Notes: generated from the sequence alone by a model not told the origin. Shown: positions 8,202 through 14,660, counted from the first letter of the stretch. The stretch is DNA of 18,564 nt from Clostridia bacterium (GCA_027335515.1 DAHWHT010000356.1:1-18564); one strand, 5' to 3'. Translations and numbers: made by a program.

Positions 8202-9057
8202 GCTTGCCGCCTCCCGTAGCACCCAGATCCCGCAGCACATCCGCCAGGGCCTCCGTCCACGGCCGCGGTTCGATACCCGTCGCCGCGGTGAGGGATGCCG
8301 TGCTCAACACCGAATAGGCTGGACGCCGAGCCGGCCGGGGGAACTCCGCGGTCGACACGGGAAGCACGCGCGTCGCGTAGCCGGCCCGGGCGACGATCTC
8401 CCGGGCGAAGCCGTACCAGGTGCATTCGCCCGCGTTACAGGCGTGAAACGTGCCCGTTGCGCCACGACCGACGAGCGCCCAGATCCAAAGCGCGAGGTCG
8501 TCGGCGCACGTGGGCCGGCCGCGCTGATCGTCGACCACCCGCAACTCGGGCCGCTCCGCCGCCAGCCGCAGGATGGTGCGCACGAAGTTGCGACCGCGCG
8601 CCGCAAACACCCAGGAGGGGCGCACGATGGCGTGGCCCCCCGGCAGCAGGGTGCGCACGGCCAACTCACCCGCCAGCTTGCTTGCCCCATAGACCGACGC
8701 CGGCCGCAGCGGATCGTCCGGCTCGTACGGCACGGACGCGTCCCCCGGAAAGACGTAGTCCGTGCTCACGTACACCAAACGGGCACCGGCGGCGGCACAG
8801 GCGCTTGCAAGGTGCGCCGTTCCCTCGGCATTGACCCGCCAGGCCCGCGGACGGTCGGTCTCGCAACCGTCCACGTCGGTGTAGGCGCCGGCGTGGACGA
8901 CCAGCGACGGACGCACCCGCGCCATCATCCGCGCCACCGCCGCCGGATCACCGACATCCAGGTCCGCCCGTCCGGCGGCGACGGCGGGGCCCGGGGCGCT
9001 GCGGGCGAGGGCCACCCCGAGCTGACCCTCGCCGCCCGTGATCAGATACTCAGCCAC
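8194..9057 (-). CDS. rfbD: dTDP-4-dehydrorhamnose reductase (RmlD)
   Basis: A 287-residue short-chain dehydrogenase that makes dTDP-L-rhamnose with NAD(P)H. The Rossmann motif is at the N terminus (ITGGEGQLG, 6-14). VSTDYVFPGD is at 97-106, the catalytic YGASK (Y-x3-K) at 123-127, and RPAYSVLS at 245-252 in the sugar-nucleotide domain. I chose the GTG at 9057: it gives the family N terminus exactly, follows GGGGGCGG by about 6 nt, and overlaps the rmlB stop by 8 nt (GTGGCTGA), the same arrangement as two other junctions in this operon. An ATG at 9081 would add eight residues with a 32-nt overlap. The open frame runs much further upstream inside rmlB, but that part is only a shadow of rmlB. 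Confidence 0.93.
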   Translation of the reverse strand: MAEYLITGGEGQLGVALARSAPGPAVAAGRADLDVGDPAAVARMMARVRPSLVVHAGAYTDVDGCETDRPRAWRVNAEGTAHLASACAAAGARLVYVSTDYVFPGDASVPYEPDDPLRPASVYGASKLAGELAVRTLLPGGHAIVRPSWVFAARGRNFVRTILRLAAERPELRVVDDQRGRPTCADDLALWIWALVGRGATGTFHACNAGECTWYGFAREIVARAGYATRVLPVSTAEFPRPARRPAYSVLSTASLTAATGIEPRPWTEALADVLRDLGATGGGKHD

Positions 9058-10063
9058 CGGCGTCCGCCCCCACGCCGCCATACTGAGTGCGAATGTAGGC
9101 GCGATACTCCGGACCCAAAAGCGGCTGCCACCACTCCGGATGATCCCGATACCACCGCACCGTCTCCGCCAATCCGGTCTCCAGGTCGTGGCGGGGCTCC
9201 CAGGAGAGTTCGGCCCGGCTGCGGAGGGCGTCGACGGCATAGCGGAAGTCATGGCCCGGCCGGTCCGCCACGAAGCGCACCAGGTCGAGCGGGGCGCCCG
9301 CCAACCGCAGGATGGCGTGAACCATCTCCAGGTTGGTACGCTCCGCCCCGCCGCCGAAGTTGTAGACGCGGCCCGGGCGGCCGTCGCGCAAGGCCGCCAG
9401 GATGCCGCGGCAGTGGTCTTCGACGTGGATCCAGTCGCGCACGTTGCGACCGTCCCCATACACCGGCACCGGCTGGCCGGCCAGGGCCCGCACGACCGTG
9501 AGCGGTATCAGCTTCTCGGGGAACTGATAGGGGCCGTAGTTGTTGCTGCAGCGCGTCACGACGACCGGCAGGCCATGGGTCGTGTGGTGCGCCATGGCAA
9601 GCAGGTCCGCCGCGGCCTTGCTCGCCGCGTAGGGGCTGCGTGGTGCCGGCGGGGAGTCCTCGGTGAACTGCCCGCTTTCCCCAAGCGTACCGTAGACCTC
9701 GTCCGTGGAAACCTGGACGAAGCGCTCCACCCCGGCGGCGCGCGCGGTGTCGAGCAGCACCTGCGTGCCGATGACGTTCGTTTCCAGGAAGCTGCGGGCG
9801 TCGCGAATGCTGCGGTCGACGTGGCTCTCCGCCGCCAGGTGCAGCACGGCCCGCGCACCGGCAAGGGCGTCCGCCATGGCCGCGGCGTCGCGGACATCCG
9901 CCTGGATGAAGCGGATGCGGCCGCCAAGGCCGTCGAGGTTGGAACGGTTGCCGGCGTAGGTGAGGGCGTCGACCGCGACCACCTCGTCGTTCCCCTGGGC
10001 GCACAGCAGGCGAACGAGGTTGCTGCCGATGAACCCCGCGGCACCCGTGACCACGACCCTCAT
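9050..10063 (-). CDS. rfbB: dTDP-glucose 4,6-dehydratase (RmlB)
   Basis: A 337-residue extended short-chain dehydrogenase that converts dTDP-glucose to dTDP-4-dehydro-6-deoxyglucose. It has the NAD-binding motif TGAAGFIGSN (6-15), DALTYAGN (32-39), the RmlB signature AAESHVDRSI (77-86), the catalytic TDE triad part (120-122), YAASK (145-149), and RCSNNYGPYQFPEKLIP (171-187). NVRDWIHVEDHCRGI is at 207-221. The length is normal for the family. The ATG overlaps the rmlA stop by 4 nt (ATGA), which sets the start firmly. The last ten or so residues are Gly/Ala-rich and unlike typical RmlB C termini, probably unstructured. Confidence 0.96.
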   Translation of the reverse strand: MRVVVTGAAGFIGSNLVRLLCAQGNDEVVAVDALTYAGNRSNLDGLGGRIRFIQADVRDAAAMADALAGARAVLHLAAESHVDRSIRDARSFLETNVIGTQVLLDTARAAGVERFVQVSTDEVYGTLGESGQFTEDSPPAPRSPYAASKAAADLLAMAHHTTHGLPVVVTRCSNNYGPYQFPEKLIPLTVVRALAGQPVPVYGDGRNVRDWIHVEDHCRGILAALRDGRPGRVYNFGGGAERTNLEMVHAILRLAGAPLDLVRFVADRPGHDFRYAVDALRSRAELSWEPRHDLETGLAETVRWYRDHPEWWQPLLGPEYRAYIRTQYGGVGADAGG

Positions 10064-10830
10064 GACCGAGCACCCGCCGCGGTCCGGCTCACCGGCATCC
10101 AACCCGCCGGCAGGTCTAACGCCAGTTGGTTGGCCAGTTGCAGCGACGGAATGGTGCCGGCGTCGGTCCACCAGCCGGGCAGGGTGTCGTAATGCAGGGA
10201 TTCCTCGGCGATGTAGCGGTTGTTGACGTCCGAGATCTCCAGTTCGCCGCGCCCCGACGGCCGCAGGTCGCGGATGAACTCGAACACCCGCGCGTCATAC
10301 ATATAGATCCCGGTGACGCACAGGTCGCTGCGCGGCCGCGGCGGCTTCTCCTCGATGCCCACGATGCGGCCGTCTCGCACCTCGGCCACCCCGAAGCGCT
10401 GCGGATCGGTCACCGCCTTGAGCAGCAACCGGGCCCCGGTCGGCTGGGCACGGAAGCGGTCCACAAACGGCGTGATGTCCGCCTCGAAGATGTTGTCCCC
10501 CAGCAAGACGACCGTGCGGCCGCCACCCGCGAACCCTTCGGCCAGCGCCAATGCCTGCGCGATGCCTCCCGGTTCGTCCTGAACGCGGTAGGTGAAACGG
10601 GCATCCCAGTCCCTGCCGCTGCCCAGCAGGTTCACCACGTCCCCCATATGCTCCAGCCCGGTCACGACCAGCACGTCGGTGATCCCGGCCGCCACCAACT
10701 TCGCGATGGGGTAGTAGATCATCGGATACTGCCCCACCGGCAGCAGGTGCTTGTTGGTCACCTTCGTCAGCGGATACAGGCGCGACCCTGTGCCGCCCGC
10801 CAGAACGACCCCCGACAGCCGCCCCTCCAT
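10060..10830 (-). CDS. rfbA: Glucose-1-phosphate thymidylyltransferase (short RmlA type)
   Basis: A 256-residue nucleotidyltransferase catalysing dTTP + glucose-1-phosphate to dTDP-glucose, the first step of the rhamnose pathway. The signature GGTGSRLYPLT is at 12-22, followed by NKHLLPV (26-32) and PMIYYPI (36-42). The metal-binding GDN is at 111-113, EKP at 161-163 and WTDAGT at 221-226. It is about 35 residues shorter than enterobacterial RmlA and lacks the C-terminal helical part used for allosteric control there. It resembles the short form common in Gram-positive and S-layer-glycan clusters. The ATG at 10830 is preceded by AAGGGGGGG at suitable spacing and lies 26 nt after the GNAT stop. 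The reading frame stays open upstream but only through the GNAT gene. Confidence 0.93.
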   Translation of the reverse strand: MEGRLSGVVLAGGTGSRLYPLTKVTNKHLLPVGQYPMIYYPIAKLVAAGITDVLVVTGLEHMGDVVNLLGSGRDWDARFTYRVQDEPGGIAQALALAEGFAGGGRTVVLLGDNIFEADITPFVDRFRAQPTGARLLLKAVTDPQRFGVAEVRDGRIVGIEEKPPRPRSDLCVTGIYMYDARVFEFIRDLRPSGRGELEISDVNNRYIAEESLHYDTLPGWWTDAGTIPSLQLANQLALDLPAGWMPVSRTAAGARS

Positions 10831-10856
10831 GCGCCGCCCCCCCTTGCCTCGCCGAC

Positions 10857-11453
10857 TCAGCCCCGCATGGGCACCGCGCGCATCAGCCACAGGTCCTGGG
10901 CACCCTCGGCGGCCCGCCGACCCGCCCGCAAGCGCGCCTCGCGCTTGAAACCACAGCGCTCGTACGCGCGCACCGCCCGGTCGTTCCATACCGCCACCCG
11001 CAGGTGCACGCTTCCAAGGCCCCAGACGCGAAACGCCAGGTCCAGGAAACCGCGCAGGGCCGCCCCGCCGTAGCCGCGGCCCCAGGTCGCGGGGTCTCCC
11101 AGGCAAATGCGCAACTCACCACTGCGCCGCCGCCAGTTCAGATCACGCAGTTCCACCCAACCGAGCAACCGACCATCGGAGGTCTCCACGGCCCGCACCA
11201 CATGCCCCGCCGGTCGCTCGCGCCGGCCGGCGCTTCGCCCAAGCGGGCTGACGGCCGACCCGCAGCGCGGCACCCAGTCGGCGGCGGTATCCCTCGCGGC
11301 CAGCGCCTCTCCGCCGAGGTAGTGGCGCCGCACCTCCGGATCGGCCGCCCAGCGCAAAAAGACGTCGGCATCCTCGGGACACAGGGGCCGCAGGCGAACC
11401 ACCGGCGGCACATCCAACGAAGCGGGGGCGGCGTCCACTGCAACAGCGTTCAC
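10857..11453 (-). CDS. GNAT-family N-acetyltransferase heading the rhamnose/glycan operon
   Basis: A 198-residue acetyltransferase of the RimJ/RimL-like branch. The N-terminal strand PVVRLRPLCPEDADVFLRWA (17-36) is typical. The acetyl-CoA pyrophosphate loop is WGRGYGGAAL (124-133), and the C-terminal part has NDRAVRAYERCGFKREAR (157-174). I chose the GTG at 11453, which has GAGGTGG a few nucleotides upstream; the open frame extends to 11705 but that extension is low in complexity and contains a repeat copy. The gene is the first of the operon and ends 26 nt before rmlA. It could acetylate an amino sugar nucleotide (as WecD or FdtC do), a protein, or a small molecule. No sugar aminotransferase is visible in the window, so a role in glycan synthesis rests on position alone. 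Confidence 0.85.
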   Translation of the reverse strand: MNAVAVDAAPASLDVPPVVRLRPLCPEDADVFLRWAADPEVRRHYLGGEALAARDTAADWVPRCGSAVSPLGRSAGRRERPAGHVVRAVETSDGRLLGWVELRDLNWRRRSGELRICLGDPATWGRGYGGAALRGFLDLAFRVWGLGSVHLRVAVWNDRAVRAYERCGFKREARLRAGRRAAEGAQDLWLMRAVPMRG

Positions 11454-11479
11454 GTATCCACCTCGCGCCCGTGCTGGCA

Positions 11480-11504
11480 GGCGCCCCGCGAGGCGGGTGG
11501 CGCC
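11480..11504 (-). promoter_or_regulatory. GC-rich inverted repeat in the leader of the GNAT/rml operon
   Basis: GGCGCC at both ends of a 25-nt stretch can pair, with further internal CCCGC/GCGGG complementarity as an alternative fold. It lies about 27 nt upstream of the GNAT start, so it would fall in the 5' leader of the operon if transcription begins further upstream. There is no T-run, so a simple intrinsic terminator is unlikely. In sequence this GC-rich, such pairing can occur by chance. I found no convincing -35/-10 pair in this intergenic region. Confidence 0.3.
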
Positions 11505-11540
11505 GGCTGCGACCGGCGTCACGTTTCGGTAAAGGGCACG

Positions 11541-11617
11541 AGCGCTCCTGCGAACCGCAGGTGGACGATTGTGGGCTCGACGACGAAAACCGTCAGCGTC
11601 CACAGCCGGCACGGGCG
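11541..11617. repeat. 77-nt direct repeat, left copy
   Basis: This copy and the one at 13503-13579 are the same length and lie in the same orientation. The first 27 nt differ at one position. The middle 22 nt match at 11 positions. The last 28 nt differ at two positions. Both contain the mini-hairpin CCTGCG-N3-CGCAGG, and a GGACG/CGTCC pair that brackets the variable centre. This copy is non-coding and sits between darG and the GNAT gene. Its 28-nt right block resembles the 3' end of the ATP-grasp ligase gene, which lies 2 kb away. Confidence 0.8.
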
Positions 11618-11678
11618 GTAGCGTCGGTGCTCGCTGCCCCGGTGGCGCGCGCGGCCTTGGCCCGACGGTACCCACTAA

Positions 11679-11698
11679 CCTGGCCCGCGCGGCCCAGG
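11679..11698 (-). terminator. Possible terminator hairpin after darG
   Basis: A 20-nt near-palindrome (CCTGG / CCAGG arms, one C-C mismatch, then CCGC/GCGG) starts 3 nt after the darG stop codon. On the minus strand it is followed by TTAGT rather than a U-run. Position supports a transcription end or an RNA-stabilising hairpin; the missing U-run argues against a classical intrinsic terminator. Confidence 0.35.
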
Positions 11699-11701
11699 CG
11701 G

Positions 11702-12823
11702 TCACGCCGGCACGAACGCGTTTTGAGAAAGGGGTAGGTCGGCGCTGGCGGCGACACGAGTCCAGCCGAGCGCGGCGAGGCTGCGTACCGCAAGGGCCAC
11801 ATCCTCACCGGACAAAGGCGGCTGGCGCCGCACCTTCCACTCCAGGACGGCGTTGTACACGTCCAGTTCCGTGGGCGCAGGGTCCTGGGGTACGAGGTGA
11901 CGGGCCGCGAACATCACGGTCGCCACGATTTCCGCATGCGTCGTGTCGAGCCGCATAAAGAGTTCGCTGGTGCGCGCGATGATCGGCTCCCACTCCGCCA
12001 GTTGGCGCGCATACTCCCTGCGCGCGTCGGCGAACGTACCACCGGTGCGCACCTCAAGCAGCCGGCCACGGCGCGCCTCCCGGATCAGGCCGTTGTTCAC
12101 CAGCCGGTTCACAACCCCCTTCAAGTCGGCGGCGAACGGTCCGTAGCTGCTCCGCACGAAACGCAGACCGGTCGGCAGTCCTTCATCCGTCGCCACGTAG
12201 GCGAGCTTCAGGAAGATAACGCGGCCCGTCGGCCAATGGTACAATTGCTCTTCGAGCCGGCGCAGGATCTCGACCAGGGCCACCCAGGCGGGTCGAATGG
12301 GCTCGGGTGCCACGGCTGCACTCACGTCTATGCCTGGGCGCGCCTCCAGGCGCTCCAGGCGCACCTGCTCCGGCGGGGTGTCCGGCGGTGCGTAAAGCCA
12401 GACGGGAATCTCCATGCGACTCAGATAGCGGTACAGCGTCGGTCCGACCACGCGCCACTCCAACTGGCCGTTGCCGCAGCCGAGAGGGGGAACGGCCAGC
12501 GACGTGATCCCCCCCTCACGGTAGCGCGCCAGGAGAAACTCAAGGCCGCGGACGATGTCGTCAACGCGTGCCACAGACCGCCAGTGGTCCTTGGTGGGAA
12601 AGTTAAGCACCCAGGGCGGCCGGGGATAGCGGTACAGGTACGGACGCCCAAGTCGCACCTCCCCCCGCCGGCACCGCTCCACGTAGTCCTCGTACATCTC
12701 GGGAAATCGCCGCTTGAACTCGAGTGCGACGCCCTTGCCCATCACTCCGACGCAGTTCACCGTGTTGACGAGGGTCTGCGCGCCGGACTGAAACAGATCG
12801 CCTTCCAGCACCGTGACAGCCAC
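11702..12823 (-). CDS. darG: DarG-like macro-domain antitoxin (DNA ADP-ribosyl glycohydrolase), without DarT partner
   Basis: A 373-residue protein with an N-terminal macro domain and a C-terminal helical part. DarG removes the ADP-ribose that the toxin DarT places on thymidine in DNA. The macro domain shows EGDLFQSGAQTLVNTVNCVG (7-26), GKGVALEFKRRFPEMYEDY (29-47), NFPTKDHWR (74-82) and PPLGCGNGQLEW (112-123). K78 in the TKDHWR motif corresponds in place to the lysine needed for DNA de-ADP-ribosylation in characterised DarG. The C-terminal half (FLKLAYVATDEG, 204-214; SSYGPFAADLKGVVNRL, 225-241) resembles the toxin-binding region and has a Panacea-like pattern. The GTG at 12823 follows AAGGGGG by 8 nt and starts the family N terminus exactly. 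No DUF4433/DarT reading frame exists on either side within the window. The gene stands alone between a gene-poor stretch and the glycan operon. Confidence 0.85.
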   Translation of the reverse strand: MAVTVLEGDLFQSGAQTLVNTVNCVGVMGKGVALEFKRRFPEMYEDYVERCRRGEVRLGRPYLYRYPRPPWVLNFPTKDHWRSVARVDDIVRGLEFLLARYREGGITSLAVPPLGCGNGQLEWRVVGPTLYRYLSRMEIPVWLYAPPDTPPEQVRLERLEARPGIDVSAAVAPEPIRPAWVALVEILRRLEEQLYHWPTGRVIFLKLAYVATDEGLPTGLRFVRSSYGPFAADLKGVVNRLVNNGLIREARRGRLLEVRTGGTFADARREYARQLAEWEPIIARTSELFMRLDTTHAEIVATVMFAARHLVPQDPAPTELDVYNAVLEWKVRRQPPLSGEDVALAVRSLAALGWTRVAASADLPLSQNAFVPA

Positions 12824-13028
12824 GACGACATCCCCCTTCAACCCACCAAGAATAGGCGCGCGGCGCTGGTCGCGCGGAGCGCGCACCCAGTCGCGCAACC
12901 GTCGCCGCATCACACATATGTTCGCTTGGTCTGCACACCCTTCCTGCCCTGTCGAGTATCCCGGCTCACCGCAGGGTACGTATGCCACGTCGCTCGTGCG
13001 GCGTCTTCGCCGCCACACCCCGGGCCCT
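12824..13028. other. Upstream region of darG, no gene seen
   Basis: I find no convincing reading frame here. On the minus strand a TATTCT (about 33 nt before the darG start) could be a -10 element, but no matching -35 sits 16-18 nt upstream. The stretch just before it is very rich in GCGCG and offers several overlapping short inverted repeats that I cannot rank. The darG promoter probably lies here but cannot be placed. Confidence 0.4.
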
Positions 13029-13424
13029 TCACGGCTCAACGCGCCCGCCGGGCTTCGTGCGCCCTCGTCCCGTGCTTGTTCCCGGGCCGGCCGCCACCCA
13101 TCCGCGCTTGGCCGGCCTGGCCCGCGGCTCGCTGCGGCAGGGCGGCACCGGGATACGCTGGAGCCAGGCCGGTGCGCCGAAGGTCGCCGGCCTCAGAGCC
13201 CTGCATCGCTTCGGACACCGGAGCCGTGGTGGTGGGATCCCGGCGGCCGCGAACGCCACGTCCAGACGCGTCCGCACGCCGGTGCCCATGGGCAGGTGAG
13301 CAAAGCTGGCCGCACCCTCCGGCTGCGGATCGGCGGAAGCGACGGCCGGGTGGGTTCGATGGAGAGCCGCAAACAGATGTGGCGGCGGTCGGAAGGCACA
13401 CCCCACCACCATCCCGACGGCCAC
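13029..13424 (-). pseudogene. Possible decayed LysR-type regulator effector domain
   Basis: One minus-strand frame reads like part of a LysR ligand-binding domain: PHLFAALHRTHPAV, then ASFAHLPMGTGVRTRLD (GTGVRTRL encoded near 13264-13285) and AFAAAGIPPP, matching the family's RTHPLA, LPPGTGVR and AAAG pattern. Immediately after, the expected V-SEA motif appears in a different frame (APVSEAMQ, near 13215-13235), implying a frameshift. A later RIPVPPC returns to the first frame. A stop closes the frame just upstream, and no DNA-binding helix-turn-helix is present. A C-terminal fragment with frameshifts is the simplest reading. The match rests on short motifs in GC-rich DNA, so chance resemblance is possible. 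Confidence 0.35.
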
Positions 13425-13554
13425 ACGGGGTTAGGACCGCCGCGGCCATACGCACCCTCCGGCCTCTGCCGGTCGCGCAACGCCCGGCCCCGTTCGCGTT
13501 CCAGCGCTCCTGCGAGCCGCAGGTGGACGGTCGCAGTCCCAAGGACACAAGCCG
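13425..13554. other. Short gene-free stretch after the ligase gene
   Basis: Most of this stretch is the coding-free part of the right 77-nt repeat plus about 75 nt in which I see no gene. It separates the ligase stop from the LysR-like remnant. No U-tailed hairpin is visible for the ligase transcript, although the CCTGCG-N3-CGCAGG mini-hairpin of the repeat lies about 35 nt after the stop. Confidence 0.4.
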
Positions 13555-13579
13555 TCAGCGTCCGCAGCGGGCACGGGCG
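13503..13579. repeat. 77-nt direct repeat, right copy, overlapping the ligase 3' end
   Basis: This is the partner of the copy at 11541-11617; the start-to-start distance is 1962 nt. The right block covers the last eight codons and stop of the ATP-grasp ligase gene; the left block lies just after the gene. The two copies agree at 63 of 77 positions by my count, with the differences concentrated in the central 22 nt. Overlap of one copy with a gene's 3' end is a hallmark of integration-site duplication. Confidence 0.8.
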
Positions 13580-14550
13580 TGGTCCAGGATCCCTACCACC
13601 AACTCCGCATAGCCCATCCCGGCCACCGCGGCCTGGCGGGGCAGGTCGGAAAAGCCTGGCACCATCCCGGGCAATGGGTTGACCTCGATCACCTGCGGTT
13701 GGCCGGCCGCGTCCAGACGCAGGTCGACACGCGCCACGTCCCTGCAGGCCAGGGCGGCATACGCGGCCAGGGCCAAGCGCTGCAGCTCCCGCTGCAACCC
13801 CGCTTCCAGCGGGGCCGGGCAGCGGTAGAAGCGGTCGGCATCCCATTCGCGTTTGAACTGGTATGTGTAGACGGGGGGATAGCCAGGCGGCACGGCGCCG
13901 AAATCGATCTCCATAATCGGCAGTACCTGGGGCGCGCCGTTGCCAAGGATGCCGATGGTGAACTCGCGACCGGGTAGAAACGCCTCCACCAGAGCCGGTT
14001 CGCCGTAGGCGGCGTGCACCTCGGCCACCTGGGCGGCCGCCGCCGCGTGGTCGCGCACCAGCGAGCGCGGCGTCACGCCCATCGAACTGCCCTGGGAAAG
14101 CGGCTTCACAAAGAGCGGTGGGCGCAGATCGGCGGCGTTCAGTTCCATGCCCGGCGGCACCACGACAAAGCGGGGCGTCGGCACGCCGCAGGCGGAGAGC
14201 ACGCGCTTGGTCATCGCCTTATCCAGACCCAGGGCCAGGGCCAGAACACCCGACCCGGTGTAGGGCAGGCCGAGGAGCTCGCATACCGCCGGCACCTGCG
14301 CCTCGCGCCCCGGCCCGCCCGCGCCCTCGGCAACATTGAAAACGAAGTCGGGGCGCAACGCCGCCAGGCGCGCCGGAAAGCCCGGTTCGGCCTCCACCCG
14401 CAGGGGCTGGTGGCCGCCGACGGCCAGCGCCCCGCATAAGGCCGCCACGGTCTCCTCCGTGTCGTATTCGGCCTGGACACCGACGCGTGCGCCGCCCTCC
14501 GCCCCCGGCAGAACCTCACGCCGCAGGTTGTAGGTGACTGCCACCCGCAC
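13555..14550 (-). CDS. D-alanine-D-alanine ligase-like ATP-grasp enzyme
   Basis: A 331-residue ATP-grasp ligase. FNVAEG (71-76) occupies the place of the Ddl N-terminal substrate loop, and GSGVLALALGLDKAMTKRVL (99-118) is the conserved linker helix. The central ATP-binding loop is VKPLSQGSSMGV (148-159), followed by VEAFLPGREFTIGIL (188-202), the Mg-binding VARVDLRLD (272-280) and IEVNPLPGM (288-296). This is the full set for D-Ala-D-Ala ligase-like enzymes, cytoplasmic and acting in peptidoglycan precursor synthesis. The N terminus (VAVTYNLR, 3-10) belongs to a divergent branch found outside the dcw cluster, so a different dipeptide product is possible. I chose the GTG at 14550, preceded by a GAGAGGGTGGGG stretch. 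The gene is divergent from the MFS exporter gene and is not in an operon with other wall genes. Confidence 0.85.
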   Translation of the reverse strand: MRVAVTYNLRREVLPGAEGGARVGVQAEYDTEETVAALCGALAVGGHQPLRVEAEPGFPARLAALRPDFVFNVAEGAGGPGREAQVPAVCELLGLPYTGSGVLALALGLDKAMTKRVLSACGVPTPRFVVVPPGMELNAADLRPPLFVKPLSQGSSMGVTPRSLVRDHAAAAAQVAEVHAAYGEPALVEAFLPGREFTIGILGNGAPQVLPIMEIDFGAVPPGYPPVYTYQFKREWDADRFYRCPAPLEAGLQRELQRLALAAYAALACRDVARVDLRLDAAGQPQVIEVNPLPGMVPGFSDLPRQAAVAGMGYAELVVGILDHARARCGR

Positions 14551-14629
14551 CGCGCACCCCACCCTCTCACGCCGAAGCGGCCGGGAGGATTGGCAACCCA
14601 GCCGCGAACTCCTGCCGGCCACACCACCA

Positions 14630-14653
14630 CACGCCGTTTTCCCCGACGGCGTG
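14630..14653. promoter_or_regulatory. Perfect 8-bp inverted repeat, operator-like, between divergent genes
   Basis: CACGCCGT, an 8-nt spacer, then ACGGCGTG: a perfect 24-nt inverted repeat in the 165-nt gap between the ligase (minus) and the MFS exporter (plus). It ends 1 nt before the putative -10 of the exporter, so a bound dimeric regulator would cover the promoter. As RNA it would form a hairpin only if transcription started further upstream. No regulator gene is visible in the window apart from the LysR-like remnant. Confidence 0.45.
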
Positions 14654-14660
14654 CTACCCT
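14652..14660 (+). promoter_or_regulatory. Candidate extended -10 element for the MFS exporter gene
   Basis: TGCTACCCT reads as an extended -10 (TGn plus TACCCT) 55 nt before the chosen GTG start. No good -35 lies 16-18 nt upstream; that space is filled by the inverted repeat. An extended -10 promoter can do without a strong -35, but the match is modest. Confidence 0.3.

Noticed and set aside
12824..13554. Search for a DarT (DUF4433) toxin gene upstream of darG
   Set aside because: None of the three minus-strand or plus-strand frames shows the DarT N-terminal or PFYF-like motifs. The only suggestive signal is the LysR-like fragment.
11897..13612. A 571-codon plus-strand open frame opposite darG and the gene-poor stretch
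   Set aside because: Composition is that of a shadow frame and it runs antisense through the well-supported darG. No ribosome-binding site or motif supports it.
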